Shown piece after piece: positions 1 to 7,259 of a DNA stretch of 64,000 nt. The stretch spans positions 45,330 through 109,329 of the forward strand of contig NZ_VFUA01000009.1 of NCBI RefSeq assembly GCF_006440735.1. The letters are read 5' to 3'. Every line of letters starts with the position of its first letter. The first letter of the stretch is position 1. The notes under the pieces were generated by a model. It was not told where the DNA came from and did not search any database. It worked only from the letters and a program-made list of their open reading frames with translations. This DNA is from Mesorhizobium sp. B2-7-1 (GTDB lineage: Bacteria > Pseudomonadota > Alphaproteobacteria > Rhizobiales > Rhizobiaceae). A program made the position numbers and the translations under genes.

Positions 1-1
1 C

Positions 2-703
2 GACGGCAGCGGCGATGTGCTCCTCGTCTGCGAACATGCCGGCCGAGAGATCCCATCCTCACTGGGAGACCTCGGCATCGCGGCGAGCGAGATGGACAGG
101 CATATCGCCTACGACATCGGCGCGCGCGATCTTGCCTTGATGCTCTCCAAGCGCCTCGATGCGCGCCTCGTCGCGCAGCGATACAGCCGGCTGGTCATCG
201 ATTGCAACAGGCCGACGGAGGCCGACGACTCCATACCGCCGGTCAGCGACGGGACGGAAATCCCGGCCAACAGGAACCTGGACGCCCGGGAACGGGCGCA
301 GCGGGCCACCGAGATTTTCGAGCCGTTCGACCGCGCGCTGGCGCAGGCGATCCGGGACCGCAGGCCGAAGGCCATCTTCGCGATCCACAGCTTCAATCCG
401 GTGCTGCGGGGCGTGTCGAGGCCGTGGGACATCGGCTTCCTCTACAGGAAGGACGCGCGGACTTCGCCTGCGCTCAGACAATATCTCCTTGCCGCCGCGC
501 CGGATCTTTCGATCGGCATGCAGGAGCCTTACACGATCAGCGATCGATCCGATTGGTTCGTACCGGTGCATGGCGAGCGCAACGGCATCGCCCACAGCCT
601 GATCGAGGTGCGAAACGACAACATTTCTCACCCTGAAGGGGTGGCGCGTTTCGCTGACCTTCTCGCGGGCGCGATCGACGGTTTCACGAAGAGAGGCGAC
701 TAA
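2..703 (+). CDS. N-formylglutamate amidohydrolase family protein, 5' truncated by window
   Basis: The frame is open from base 2 and reads DGSGD-VLLVCEHAG, which matches the usual N-terminal stretch of this family, so the true start lies before the window; the GTG at 17 is probably internal. Family members are zinc-type hydrolases that cleave N-formylglutamate or related N-acyl amino acids. Visible family signatures are the VCEHAG strand near the N-terminus, an NRP motif about residue 65 and IHSFNP about residue 125. It is followed after 3 bases by the isochorismatase-type hydrolase, so the two are cotranscribed. The neighbourhood of other amide hydrolases suggests a catabolic rather than a histidine-degradation role; the exact substrate is unknown. 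Confidence 0.85.
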   Translation, partial: DGSGDVLLVCEHAGREIPSSLGDLGIAASEMDRHIAYDIGARDLALMLSKRLDARLVAQRYSRLVIDCNRPTEADDSIPPVSDGTEIPANRNLDARERAQRATEIFEPFDRALAQAIRDRRPKAIFAIHSFNPVLRGVSRPWDIGFLYRKDARTSPALRQYLLAAAPDLSIGMQEPYTISDRSDWFVPVHGERNGIAHSLIEVRNDNISHPEGVARFADLLAGAIDGFTKRGD

Positions 704-706
704 AGA

Positions 707-1354
707 ATGGAACTGACACGCAACGTTCCGCTGGTGCCGGAACAATCCTGCATCCTGTTCATCGATGTGCAGAATTTCTCGGCGCATCGCGACGGCGGCG
801 AGTTCAAGGACCTCAGCAAAGCCGAGTTCGAGGAAAAGTACGGCTGGTTCTTCAAGCGCATCCAAGGCCAAACCATACCGAACATGAAGCGTCTTCTGGG
901 TGGCTTCCGAGCCGTCGGGATCGAGGTCATGCACACCACGATCGAAAGCCTGACCAAGGACGGCCGCGATCGCAGTCTGGATTACAAGATCACCGGCTTC
1001 CATGTGCCGAAGGGATCCTGGGACGGCAAGGTCATCGACGAACTGGCACCCGCGGATGACGAGATCTGCCTTCCCAAGACCTCCTCCTCGGTCTTCGTCT
1101 CCACGCATATCGACTACATCCTGCGCAATCTCGGCGTGCGCCAGTTGGTGATCTCCGGGCTTCTGACCGATCAGTGCGTGGAAAGCGCGGTCCGCGACGC
1201 CTGCGACCTTGGATATCTCGTCACCCAGGTGACCGATGCCTGCGCGACCTATTCGCAGGAGCGCCACGACAATTCGCTCCGCACCATCAAGGGCTATTGC
1301 CGCCAGGTGACCACCGATCAGCTTCTCGATGAATTGAAGGGGCTCGCGAAATGA
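707..1354 (+). CDS. Isochorismatase-family cysteine hydrolase
   Basis: A 215-residue protein of the isochorismatase/nicotinamidase/N-carbamoylsarcosine-amidase superfamily. The Asp-Lys-Cys triad is visible: D20 in FIDVQN, K124 in LPKTSSS and C157 in LTDQCVESAVRDA. Such enzymes usually hydrolyse an amide or carbamoyl nitrogen through a cysteine thioester. It starts 3 bases after the formylglutamate amidohydrolase, and its TGA overlaps the ATG of the M20 gene (ATGA), which indicates translational coupling. In this amide-hydrolase operon a carbamoyl- or acyl-amide substrate is more likely than isochorismate. The precise reaction cannot be read from sequence. Confidence 0.88.
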   Translation: MELTRNVPLVPEQSCILFIDVQNFSAHRDGGEFKDLSKAEFEEKYGWFFKRIQGQTIPNMKRLLGGFRAVGIEVMHTTIESLTKDGRDRSLDYKITGFHVPKGSWDGKVIDELAPADDEICLPKTSSSVFVSTHIDYILRNLGVRQLVISGLLTDQCVESAVRDACDLGYLVTQVTDACATYSQERHDNSLRTIKGYCRQVTTDQLLDELKGLAK

Positions 1355-2661
1355 GCGACACGATTTCCGCCGTCTGGAAGGCGGTCGAAGAGGACCGCGA
1401 CTATGTCGTCGGGCTGACCCGGGATATCGTGCGGATACCATCCGTCAATCCGAAATTTCAGGCCGATCCCGCGATCAACCGCGAGGCCGACGTACAGACC
1501 CGTCTCGCGGGCGAACTGGAAGCGCTCGGCTTCGGGATCGACCGTTAGGACGTGTTTCCGAACCGGCCGAACCTGACGGGCGAATGGGCGGGCAACGACG
1601 AGAAAAGCCTCATTCTTTGCGGCCATGTCGACGTCGTGCCGGTGGGCGATCAGTCGAAGTGGGATTGCGATCCGTTCGGCGGCGACATCAAGGACGGCCG
1701 CATCTGGGGCCGCGGCGCTGTCGACATGAAGGCCGGCGTCGCCGCCTGCGTGGCGGCGGCCCGCGCGGTCCGCAAGGCAGGGGTCAAGCTCGACGGCCGG
1801 CTCGCCATCCACACCGTGGTCGACGAGGAGGCCGGCGGCTTCGGGGCGATGGACCTCGTCAAGCGCTCGCGCCTGGCGAAAAGCGCTATCATCGCCGAGC
1901 CCACCTGGGGCAACATCGTGCCGGCCGAAGGTGGCCTCACCTGGGTGCGCGTGACAATTTTCGGCAAGCAGGCGCATACCGGCTGGCGGTTCAACTCGAT
2001 CTGGCCGCAGCCGCATGTCGAGGGCCGTCTCACGCCCGGCGTCAATGCGATCGAACTGGCCACACGCTTCCTGATGGCGCTGCGCGATTTCGAGACCTCG
2101 CGCTGCCGCGACAACTGGCATCCGCTGGTGCCTGCCGGCCTCGCCACGATCAATCCGGGCGTCATCCGCGGCGGCGCGGGCATAGGCCCCGACGGCACGC
2201 CAGCGATCATGACCAACGCGGCCATCATCCCCGACATCGTCACCATCGATCTCGATTACAAATTCATGCCGCAGGAGAAGTTCGAGGACGTGAAGGCGGA
2301 GTTCGAAAACTTCGTCCACCATTTCGCCGCCTCCGACGCCTGGATGCGGGATCATCCGCCAGCGATCGAATGGGACCTCTTCGGCCTCAACTTTCCGCCG
2401 ATGAACACGCCGGTCGACGCCCCGATCGTGCAATCGCTCAACAGGCGCGCCACGGAGGCGCAGGCCAAGGCGCCCGTGATCAAGGGTTTCGAAGCCGTCA
2501 CCGACGCCGCGCATTACGCCGGCGCCGGCGTGGTGCCGGTGATCTACGGACCGGCCGGCGATGGCTTCCACGGCGACAATGAATGCGTGGATATCGACAG
2601 CCTGATCGAGACCACGAAGGTCATCGCCGCGGCCATCATCGACACGTGCGGCACCGCCTGA
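1351..2661 (+). pseudogene. M20-family amidohydrolase (ArgE/DapE-like) with an in-frame amber stop
   Basis: A zinc amidohydrolase of about 436 residues interrupted by a TAG at 1546-1548. Reading through, the frame is unbroken and family-like: GFGIDR-stop-DVFPNRPNLTG, where relatives usually carry Trp (WDVFP), so one G-to-A change turned TGG into TAG. Metal-site motifs follow: HVDVVPVGD, GRGAVDMKAG and DEEAGGFG. The ATG at 1351 overlaps the upstream stop. Family members deacylate N-acyl amino acids or cleave carbamoyl groups. There is no convincing restart after the stop before GTG 1552, and a product from there would lack the N-terminal 67 residues. It may be a recent pseudogene, a sequencing error or a suppressed stop. 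Confidence 0.85.
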
Positions 2662-2709
2662 ACAGACCGACCGACAATCCAAAAAAGCAAAATATCAAGG
2701 GGTAACGAC

Positions 2710-3942
2710 ATGATCACCAGACGCGTTCTTATGGGAGCAGTATCGGCCGTGGCGCTCTTTTCCACGTCCGCATTGGCCTATGCCGACACCATCAAGCTCG
2801 GCGTGCTCGCGCCGCTCACCGGCCCGGCCGCCGCCGACGGACAGGAAATGGTCAACGGCGCCAAGCTTGCCGTCGACGAGCTGAATGCCGCAGGCGGTAT
2901 AGCCGGCCACACTTTCGAAGTCGTCGTGGCCGATGTCGGCGACGGCAATCCCGACAAGGTCGCGACGGCGGTCGAGCGGCTGCTCGGCGACCACGACATG
3001 GGCGGCGTATTCACCAACTATGCATCGAGCACCAATTTCGAAATCGAGATGCTAGCCGAGCAGGACATGGTCTACATGATCGCCGCCAACTCGCAGCAGA
3101 CCCACGATATCATCGCGCCAAACCCCGAGAACTTCCCCACCGTGTGGTCGCTGACCCCGTCCTATGACGGCTACAACACCGAGATCGTCCCGGTGATCAA
3201 GGAACTGTCGGAGACGGGCAAGATCAAACTACCGAACAAGAAGGTCGCGATCATCTCCTCCGACAACCCCTACTCCAAGGGCATCGCGGAAGGCATGGCC
3301 AAGGCCTTCGGCGCCGATGGCTGGGAAATCACCCAGAACGATCTCGTGCCCTTCGGCGAAGTCAGCGACTGGCGCGCCTTCCTCGGCAAGGTGCGCAAGG
3401 ATCCGCCGGCGCTGCTGATCAACACCGACTATCTGTCGGCCAATGCCGCGACCTTCATGACCCAGTTCATGGAGAACCCGACCGACAGCCTCGTCTTCAT
3501 CCAGTACGCGCCGTCCGTTCCCGAATTCCTGAAGTTGACCAAGGAGAAATCGTCCGGCGTGGTCTACAACATGCTGGGCGGCCTGCTCTTGTCGCCGAAG
3601 AACCCGCGCGCGCAGGAAGTGCTCGACAAGTACAAGGCCAAGTACAACATCGAATCCGGCGGCGCCGGCGCCCTGACCTACGAAGAGGTCATGATCTACG
3701 CCGACGCGCTGACCAAGGTCGGCGACCCGGCCAAGCGCAAGGAAATCGGCGAACAGATCGGCAAGACCGACAAGCAGACCTCGATCGGGCGCATCACCTT
3801 CGACCCGGCGACGCACCTGTCGGTGCAGAACACCGAAGGCGTTCCGCTGCAGTTCTACCAGATCCAGGACGGCAAGCGCGTCCTCTTCTATCCAGGCAAA
3901 TATGCGACCGGCGACTTCGTCCAGCCGGCATGGATGAAGTGA
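2710..3942 (+). CDS. ABC transporter substrate-binding protein, branched-chain amino acid/amide type
   Basis: A 410-residue periplasmic binding protein of the LivK/urea-amide receptor type. A signal peptide (ITRR, hydrophobic core, ALAYA about residue 25) is followed by IKLGVLAPLTGPAAADGQEMVNGAKLAVDE, the typical first strand and helix of this fold. The start is an ATG preceded by AAGGGG. It follows the M20 gene by 48 bases and precedes the LivG-like ATPase by 9 bases. With the four following genes it forms a complete importer (binding protein, two ATPases, two permeases). Because the operon encodes several amide hydrolases, the ligand is probably an amide or N-acylated amino compound rather than leucine; this is inferred from context. 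Confidence 0.9.
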   Translation: MITRRVLMGAVSAVALFSTSALAYADTIKLGVLAPLTGPAAADGQEMVNGAKLAVDELNAAGGIAGHTFEVVVADVGDGNPDKVATAVERLLGDHDMGGVFTNYASSTNFEIEMLAEQDMVYMIAANSQQTHDIIAPNPENFPTVWSLTPSYDGYNTEIVPVIKELSETGKIKLPNKKVAIISSDNPYSKGIAEGMAKAFGADGWEITQNDLVPFGEVSDWRAFLGKVRKDPPALLINTDYLSANAATFMTQFMENPTDSLVFIQYAPSVPEFLKLTKEKSSGVVYNMLGGLLLSPKNPRAQEVLDKYKAKYNIESGGAGALTYEEVMIYADALTKVGDPAKRKEIGEQIGKTDKQTSIGRITFDPATHLSVQNTEGVPLQFYQIQDGKRVLFYPGKYATGDFVQPAWMK

Positions 3943-3951
3943 CACGGTCCG

Positions 3952-4686
3952 ATGAACGACACGATCCTTGAGGTCGTCGACGCCAGCAAGCACTTCGCCG
4001 GGTTGAAGGCCGTCAACGGCGTGAGCTTCGGCGTCACGCGCGGTGAGATCCTGGGCATTGCCGGCCCGAACGGCTCGGGCAAGAGCACGCTCTTCAATCT
4101 CATCACCGGCGTTCCCTTCGGCCCGACCTCCGGCGAGATACGCTTCCAGGGCCAGCGGATAGACCGCTGGCCCGCCCATCGCATCGCCCGCGCCGGGCTT
4201 GCCCGCACATTCCAGAAGGATGCGGAATTTCCGGATCTGACGGCCGACGAGACATTGCTCGTCTGCGGCACCTATAACGGCCGGCTCGGCCGCGCCGCGG
4301 CGCTGACGCGTTCCGACGAGGTGCTCGGTCTCGTGGGGTTTACCGACGCGCGGCGCGGCATCCCCTCGCGCAACCTGTCGGTCTATGAAAAGAAGCAACT
4401 GATGATCGCCTCGGGGTTGATGTCGCGCCCGGCCGTGCTGATGCTCGACGAACCCGCGTCCGGCCTCACCAAGCCCGAGATCGAGAGCCTGGACAGGCTG
4501 CTCGTGGCGGTCAACGCCTCCGGCGTGACCGTGCTCTTGATCGAACATGTCCTCAGCCTGCTGCTTTCGATCTCCCAGCGGCTCATCGTCCTCAACCAGG
4601 GCTCGGTCCTGGCCGAGGGCAATCCGGCCGAGGTCGTCCGCAACGAGGAGGTGATCACCGCCTATCTCGGAGGGCGCAAGCAATGA
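3952..4686 (+). CDS. ABC transporter ATP-binding protein, LivG type
   Basis: A 244-residue cytoplasmic ATPase energising the importer. Walker A is GPNGSGKST at residues 38-46, the signature is LSVYEKKQ (the degenerate form common in LivG proteins) and Walker B is LMLDEPASGL, followed by the switch His in LLIEHVLS. It begins 9 bases after the binding-protein stop and its last bases overlap the ATG of the LivF-like gene (ATGA), so the pair is coupled. It should form a heterodimer with the LivF-like subunit, which is frameshifted in this sequence. Confidence 0.92.
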   Translation: MNDTILEVVDASKHFAGLKAVNGVSFGVTRGEILGIAGPNGSGKSTLFNLITGVPFGPTSGEIRFQGQRIDRWPAHRIARAGLARTFQKDAEFPDLTADETLLVCGTYNGRLGRAAALTRSDEVLGLVGFTDARRGIPSRNLSVYEKKQLMIASGLMSRPAVLMLDEPASGLTKPEIESLDRLLVAVNASGVTVLLIEHVLSLLLSISQRLIVLNQGSVLAEGNPAEVVRNEEVITAYLGGRKQ

Positions 4687-5406
4687 CACCCCTCCTTGAC
4701 GTCAAGGACGTGCAGGCCGGTTATGGCGATATGCGCGTGCTGCACGGCCTTTCGCTGCACATCGGAGCGGAGGAATCGATCGGTCTCTTCGGCCCCAACG
4801 GCCATGGCAAGACGACCTTGCTCAAGACCATTTCCAGCCTGGTGCGGCCCACGGCAGGCTCGATCACCTTCGACGGCATCGACATCACCGGCCGCAAGCC
4901 GCCGGCCATCGTCGAGGCCGGCCTGATCCACGCGCCGCAGGGCAACACGCTGTTCGGCAACATGCGCATCGCGGAGACGCTCGAACTGGCCGCCTTCAGC
5001 AAGCGGGCAAGCAACGGCGCCCAGAAGCGCCTCGACGAGGTCTACGCCCTCTTCCCGCGCCTCGCCGAACGCAAGACGCAGCTCGCCAAGACGTTGTCGG
5101 GCGGCGAGCGGCAAATGCTGTCGATCGGCTGCGCGCTGATGTGCGCGCCGCGCCTTTTGATGCTGGACGAGCCGACACTCGGCCTCTCTCCTCGCCTCAA
5201 GGAGGAGCTCGGCGCGGCAATCGGCGAGATTTCCAAAAGCGGCGTGCCGCTCATCGTGGTCGAGCAGGACATCGAATTCCTCCTCTCTCACCGACCGGCT
5301 ATATCTGGTGGAGCATGGCGTCGTCGTGCGCGAGATCGACCGCGCGAGCGCGCCCGACCATGAAGAGGTCATGCGGCTCTATTTCGGCGAAGGAGGGACC
5401 CACTGA
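4683..5406 (+). pseudogene. ABC transporter ATP-binding protein, LivF type, frameshifted near C-terminus
   Basis: The first about 200 codons encode a normal LivF-type ATPase: Walker A GPNGHGKTT, signature LSGGERQMLS, Walker B LMLDEPTLGL and VVEQDIEFLL. After that the frame drifts into an Arg-rich tail ending at 5363. One frame over, starting in the run TCTCTC at 5284-5289, the family-like C-terminus continues (TDRLYLVEHGVVV, then REIDRASAPDHEEVMRLYF) and ends at TGA 5404-5406, overlapping the next ATG exactly as an intact operon would. Adding one TC unit restores LLSLTDRLY, so the lesion looks like loss of one dinucleotide by slippage. The ATP-binding core is intact, so residual activity is possible. 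Confidence 0.85.
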
Positions 5407-6269
5407 TGGATACGCTCCTCGCCACGCTGGTCTCCGGCCTGGTGCTCGGCTCGCTCTATGCCCTGATGGCGAGCGGGCTCAGCCTGGTCTGGACGACGCT
5501 CGGCGTCTTCAACTTCGCCCATGGAGCGCTGATGATGGTCGGCGCCTTCATCGCCTGGACGGTGAGCGAAGCGGTCGGGGCCGGTCCCGTTGCGGGCGTC
5601 GTCGCCGGCACGCTCGGCGCCGGCCTGATCGGCATCGTCATCGAGCGGCTCGTCATCCGACCGTTTTATGCCAGCCGCAACATGCTGCTCGTCACGGCCA
5701 TGACAACACTCGCCGTCACCATCATCCTCGAGCGCGGCGCGCAGATGATCTGGGGACCGCGCCTGAAGCAGCTTCCGCCTCTCGTCGATGGCGAGATCAG
5801 GCTGTTCGGCAACGCGATCTCCGCGCATGAAGCCTTGCTGCTGGTGGCTGCGCCCGTGATCCTCATCGCGCTGTGGCGCTTCACGGTCTCGAGCAAGATC
5901 GGACGCAGCCTGCGTGCCGTCGGCCAGAACCAGGATTCGGCGGCGCTGATCGGCGTCGACGTGCCGAAGGCCTTCGCGCTCGCCTTCGCCATCTCGGCGG
6001 CGCTCGCCGGCCTCACCGGGGCGCTTCTCGGCTCGATCCGCTTCATCACGCCCGCCATGGGCAGCGAGCCGCTGACCAAGGCGATGATCGTCGTCATCTT
6101 CGGCGGTCTCGGCAGCCTCGGCTCGACGGCCGGCGCGGCCTATCTGATCGGCTTCATCGAGGCCTTCCTGGTGCTCTGGGTCGGCCTCTACTGGACGCCC
6201 TTCGCGCTCTTCCTGCTGATGATCCTCGTCCTCTTGCTCAGGCCGAACGGAATATTCGGAAAGAGATGA
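5406..6269 (+). CDS. Branched-chain-amino-acid-type ABC permease, LivH type
   Basis: A 287-residue inner-membrane protein with about eight hydrophobic segments. It starts LLATLVSGLVLGSLYALMASGLSLVW, the typical LivH opening, and has the cytoplasmic loop SLRAVGQNQDSAALIGVDV that contacts the ATPase (EAA-like loop). The ATG at 5406 overlaps the TGA of the restored LivF frame, and its own TGA at 6267-6269 overlaps the ATG of the LivM-like gene. It would dimerise with the LivM-like protein to form the membrane channel. Confidence 0.92.
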   Translation: MDTLLATLVSGLVLGSLYALMASGLSLVWTTLGVFNFAHGALMMVGAFIAWTVSEAVGAGPVAGVVAGTLGAGLIGIVIERLVIRPFYASRNMLLVTAMTTLAVTIILERGAQMIWGPRLKQLPPLVDGEIRLFGNAISAHEALLLVAAPVILIALWRFTVSSKIGRSLRAVGQNQDSAALIGVDVPKAFALAFAISAALAGLTGALLGSIRFITPAMGSEPLTKAMIVVIFGGLGSLGSTAGAAYLIGFIEAFLVLWVGLYWTPFALFLLMILVLLLRPNGIFGKR

Positions 6270-7246
6270 TGACCAGAAACAACCTCCTGCTGCTTGCGCT
6301 CTTCGTGGTCCTGGCTTTCGTGCCGCAGGTCTTCACGGACGGCTATGTCAGGCACCTCTTCATCATCGCCTTCATCTACGCGATCATCGCGTCGAACTGG
6401 AACCTCAGCCTCGGTCATTGCGGCATCTTCAATTTCGGCCACATGACCTTCTTCGGCATCGGCGTCTACACGGCGGCCATCCTGACCAAGACCACCGGCG
6501 TCAATCCCTGGCTGGCAATTCCCGCCTGCGCGATCACGGCGGCGATCTCGGCCGTGATCATGGCGGCGCCGGTTGCCCGGCTCAAAGGCATCTATGTCGT
6601 GCTCGTCACCTTCGCGGTCAACCAGCTGGTGATGCAGCTGGTGCTCAGCCAGGCCGACCTGACGGGCGGCGCCAAGGGCCTGGTGCGCCTGCCGTTCCTC
6701 ACCATCGGCGACTACAGTTTCATCCGCGACTACAAGCTCGGCTACTACTACCTGGCGCTGATCCTGCTCGGCCTATCCACGGCGTTCCTGATCCTTGTCG
6801 CCGGTTCGCCTTTCGGCAAGTCGCTCAAGGCGGTGCGCGATGCCGAGGACTATGCGACCGCGCGCGGCATCTCGGTGGCGCGCACGAGAATTTCGGTGCT
6901 GGTGCTGAGCGCCATCTTCACCGGCATCGCCGGCGGCTTCTACACCGTCTATCTGCGCGTGGCCTCGCCTGAGGTCTTCGGCTTCAGCACGATGTCGCTG
7001 GTGCTTTCGATGGTGCTGATCGGCGGCATCAACAGCGTGCTCGGCCCGGTGATCGCCGCGCTGGCGCTCACTTTCGCCAGCGAAGCCATGGCGGGGATTG
7101 GCGGCTTCGAGGATGCGCGCTACATCGTGATCGCGGTCGCCATGATCCTGGTGCTGAGGCTCGCACCGGGCGGCCTGATCCAGATCCTCGAAAGGCTGAT
7201 GCCGACAGGGCGAAAGCCTGCAACGCCGACGAGGAGCCCAGCCTGA
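6266..7246 (+). CDS. Branched-chain-amino-acid-type ABC permease, LivM type
   Basis: A 326-residue inner-membrane protein. The ATG at 6266 overlaps the LivH stop (a second ATG follows at 6269); the longer upstream open frame reads over the LivH gene and is not used. The core LSLGHCGIFNFGHMTFFGIGVYTAAIL and the loop GKSLKAVRDAEDYATARGI are typical LivM features. It completes the membrane part of the importer. The penicillin-acylase-type gene starts 13 bases downstream, in the same transcript. Confidence 0.92.
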   Translation: MMTRNNLLLLALFVVLAFVPQVFTDGYVRHLFIIAFIYAIIASNWNLSLGHCGIFNFGHMTFFGIGVYTAAILTKTTGVNPWLAIPACAITAAISAVIMAAPVARLKGIYVVLVTFAVNQLVMQLVLSQADLTGGAKGLVRLPFLTIGDYSFIRDYKLGYYYLALILLGLSTAFLILVAGSPFGKSLKAVRDAEDYATARGISVARTRISVLVLSAIFTGIAGGFYTVYLRVASPEVFGFSTMSLVLSMVLIGGINSVLGPVIAALALTFASEAMAGIGGFEDARYIVIAVAMILVLRLAPGGLIQILERLMPTGRKPATPTRSPA

Positions 7247-7259
7247 TCCGGGAGCATCG

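Noticed and set aside
59..2682. Long minus-strand open frames (59-1441 and 1318-2682) opposite the amide-hydrolase genes
   Set aside because: They are antiphase shadows of GC-rich plus-strand genes, rich in Arg, His, Asp and Gly, without ribosome sites or family motifs.
5284..5406. Programmed frameshift in the LivF-like gene
   Set aside because: There is no slippery heptamer or stimulatory structure; loss of one TC unit in a short repeat explains the change more simply. Programmed slippage is not needed.
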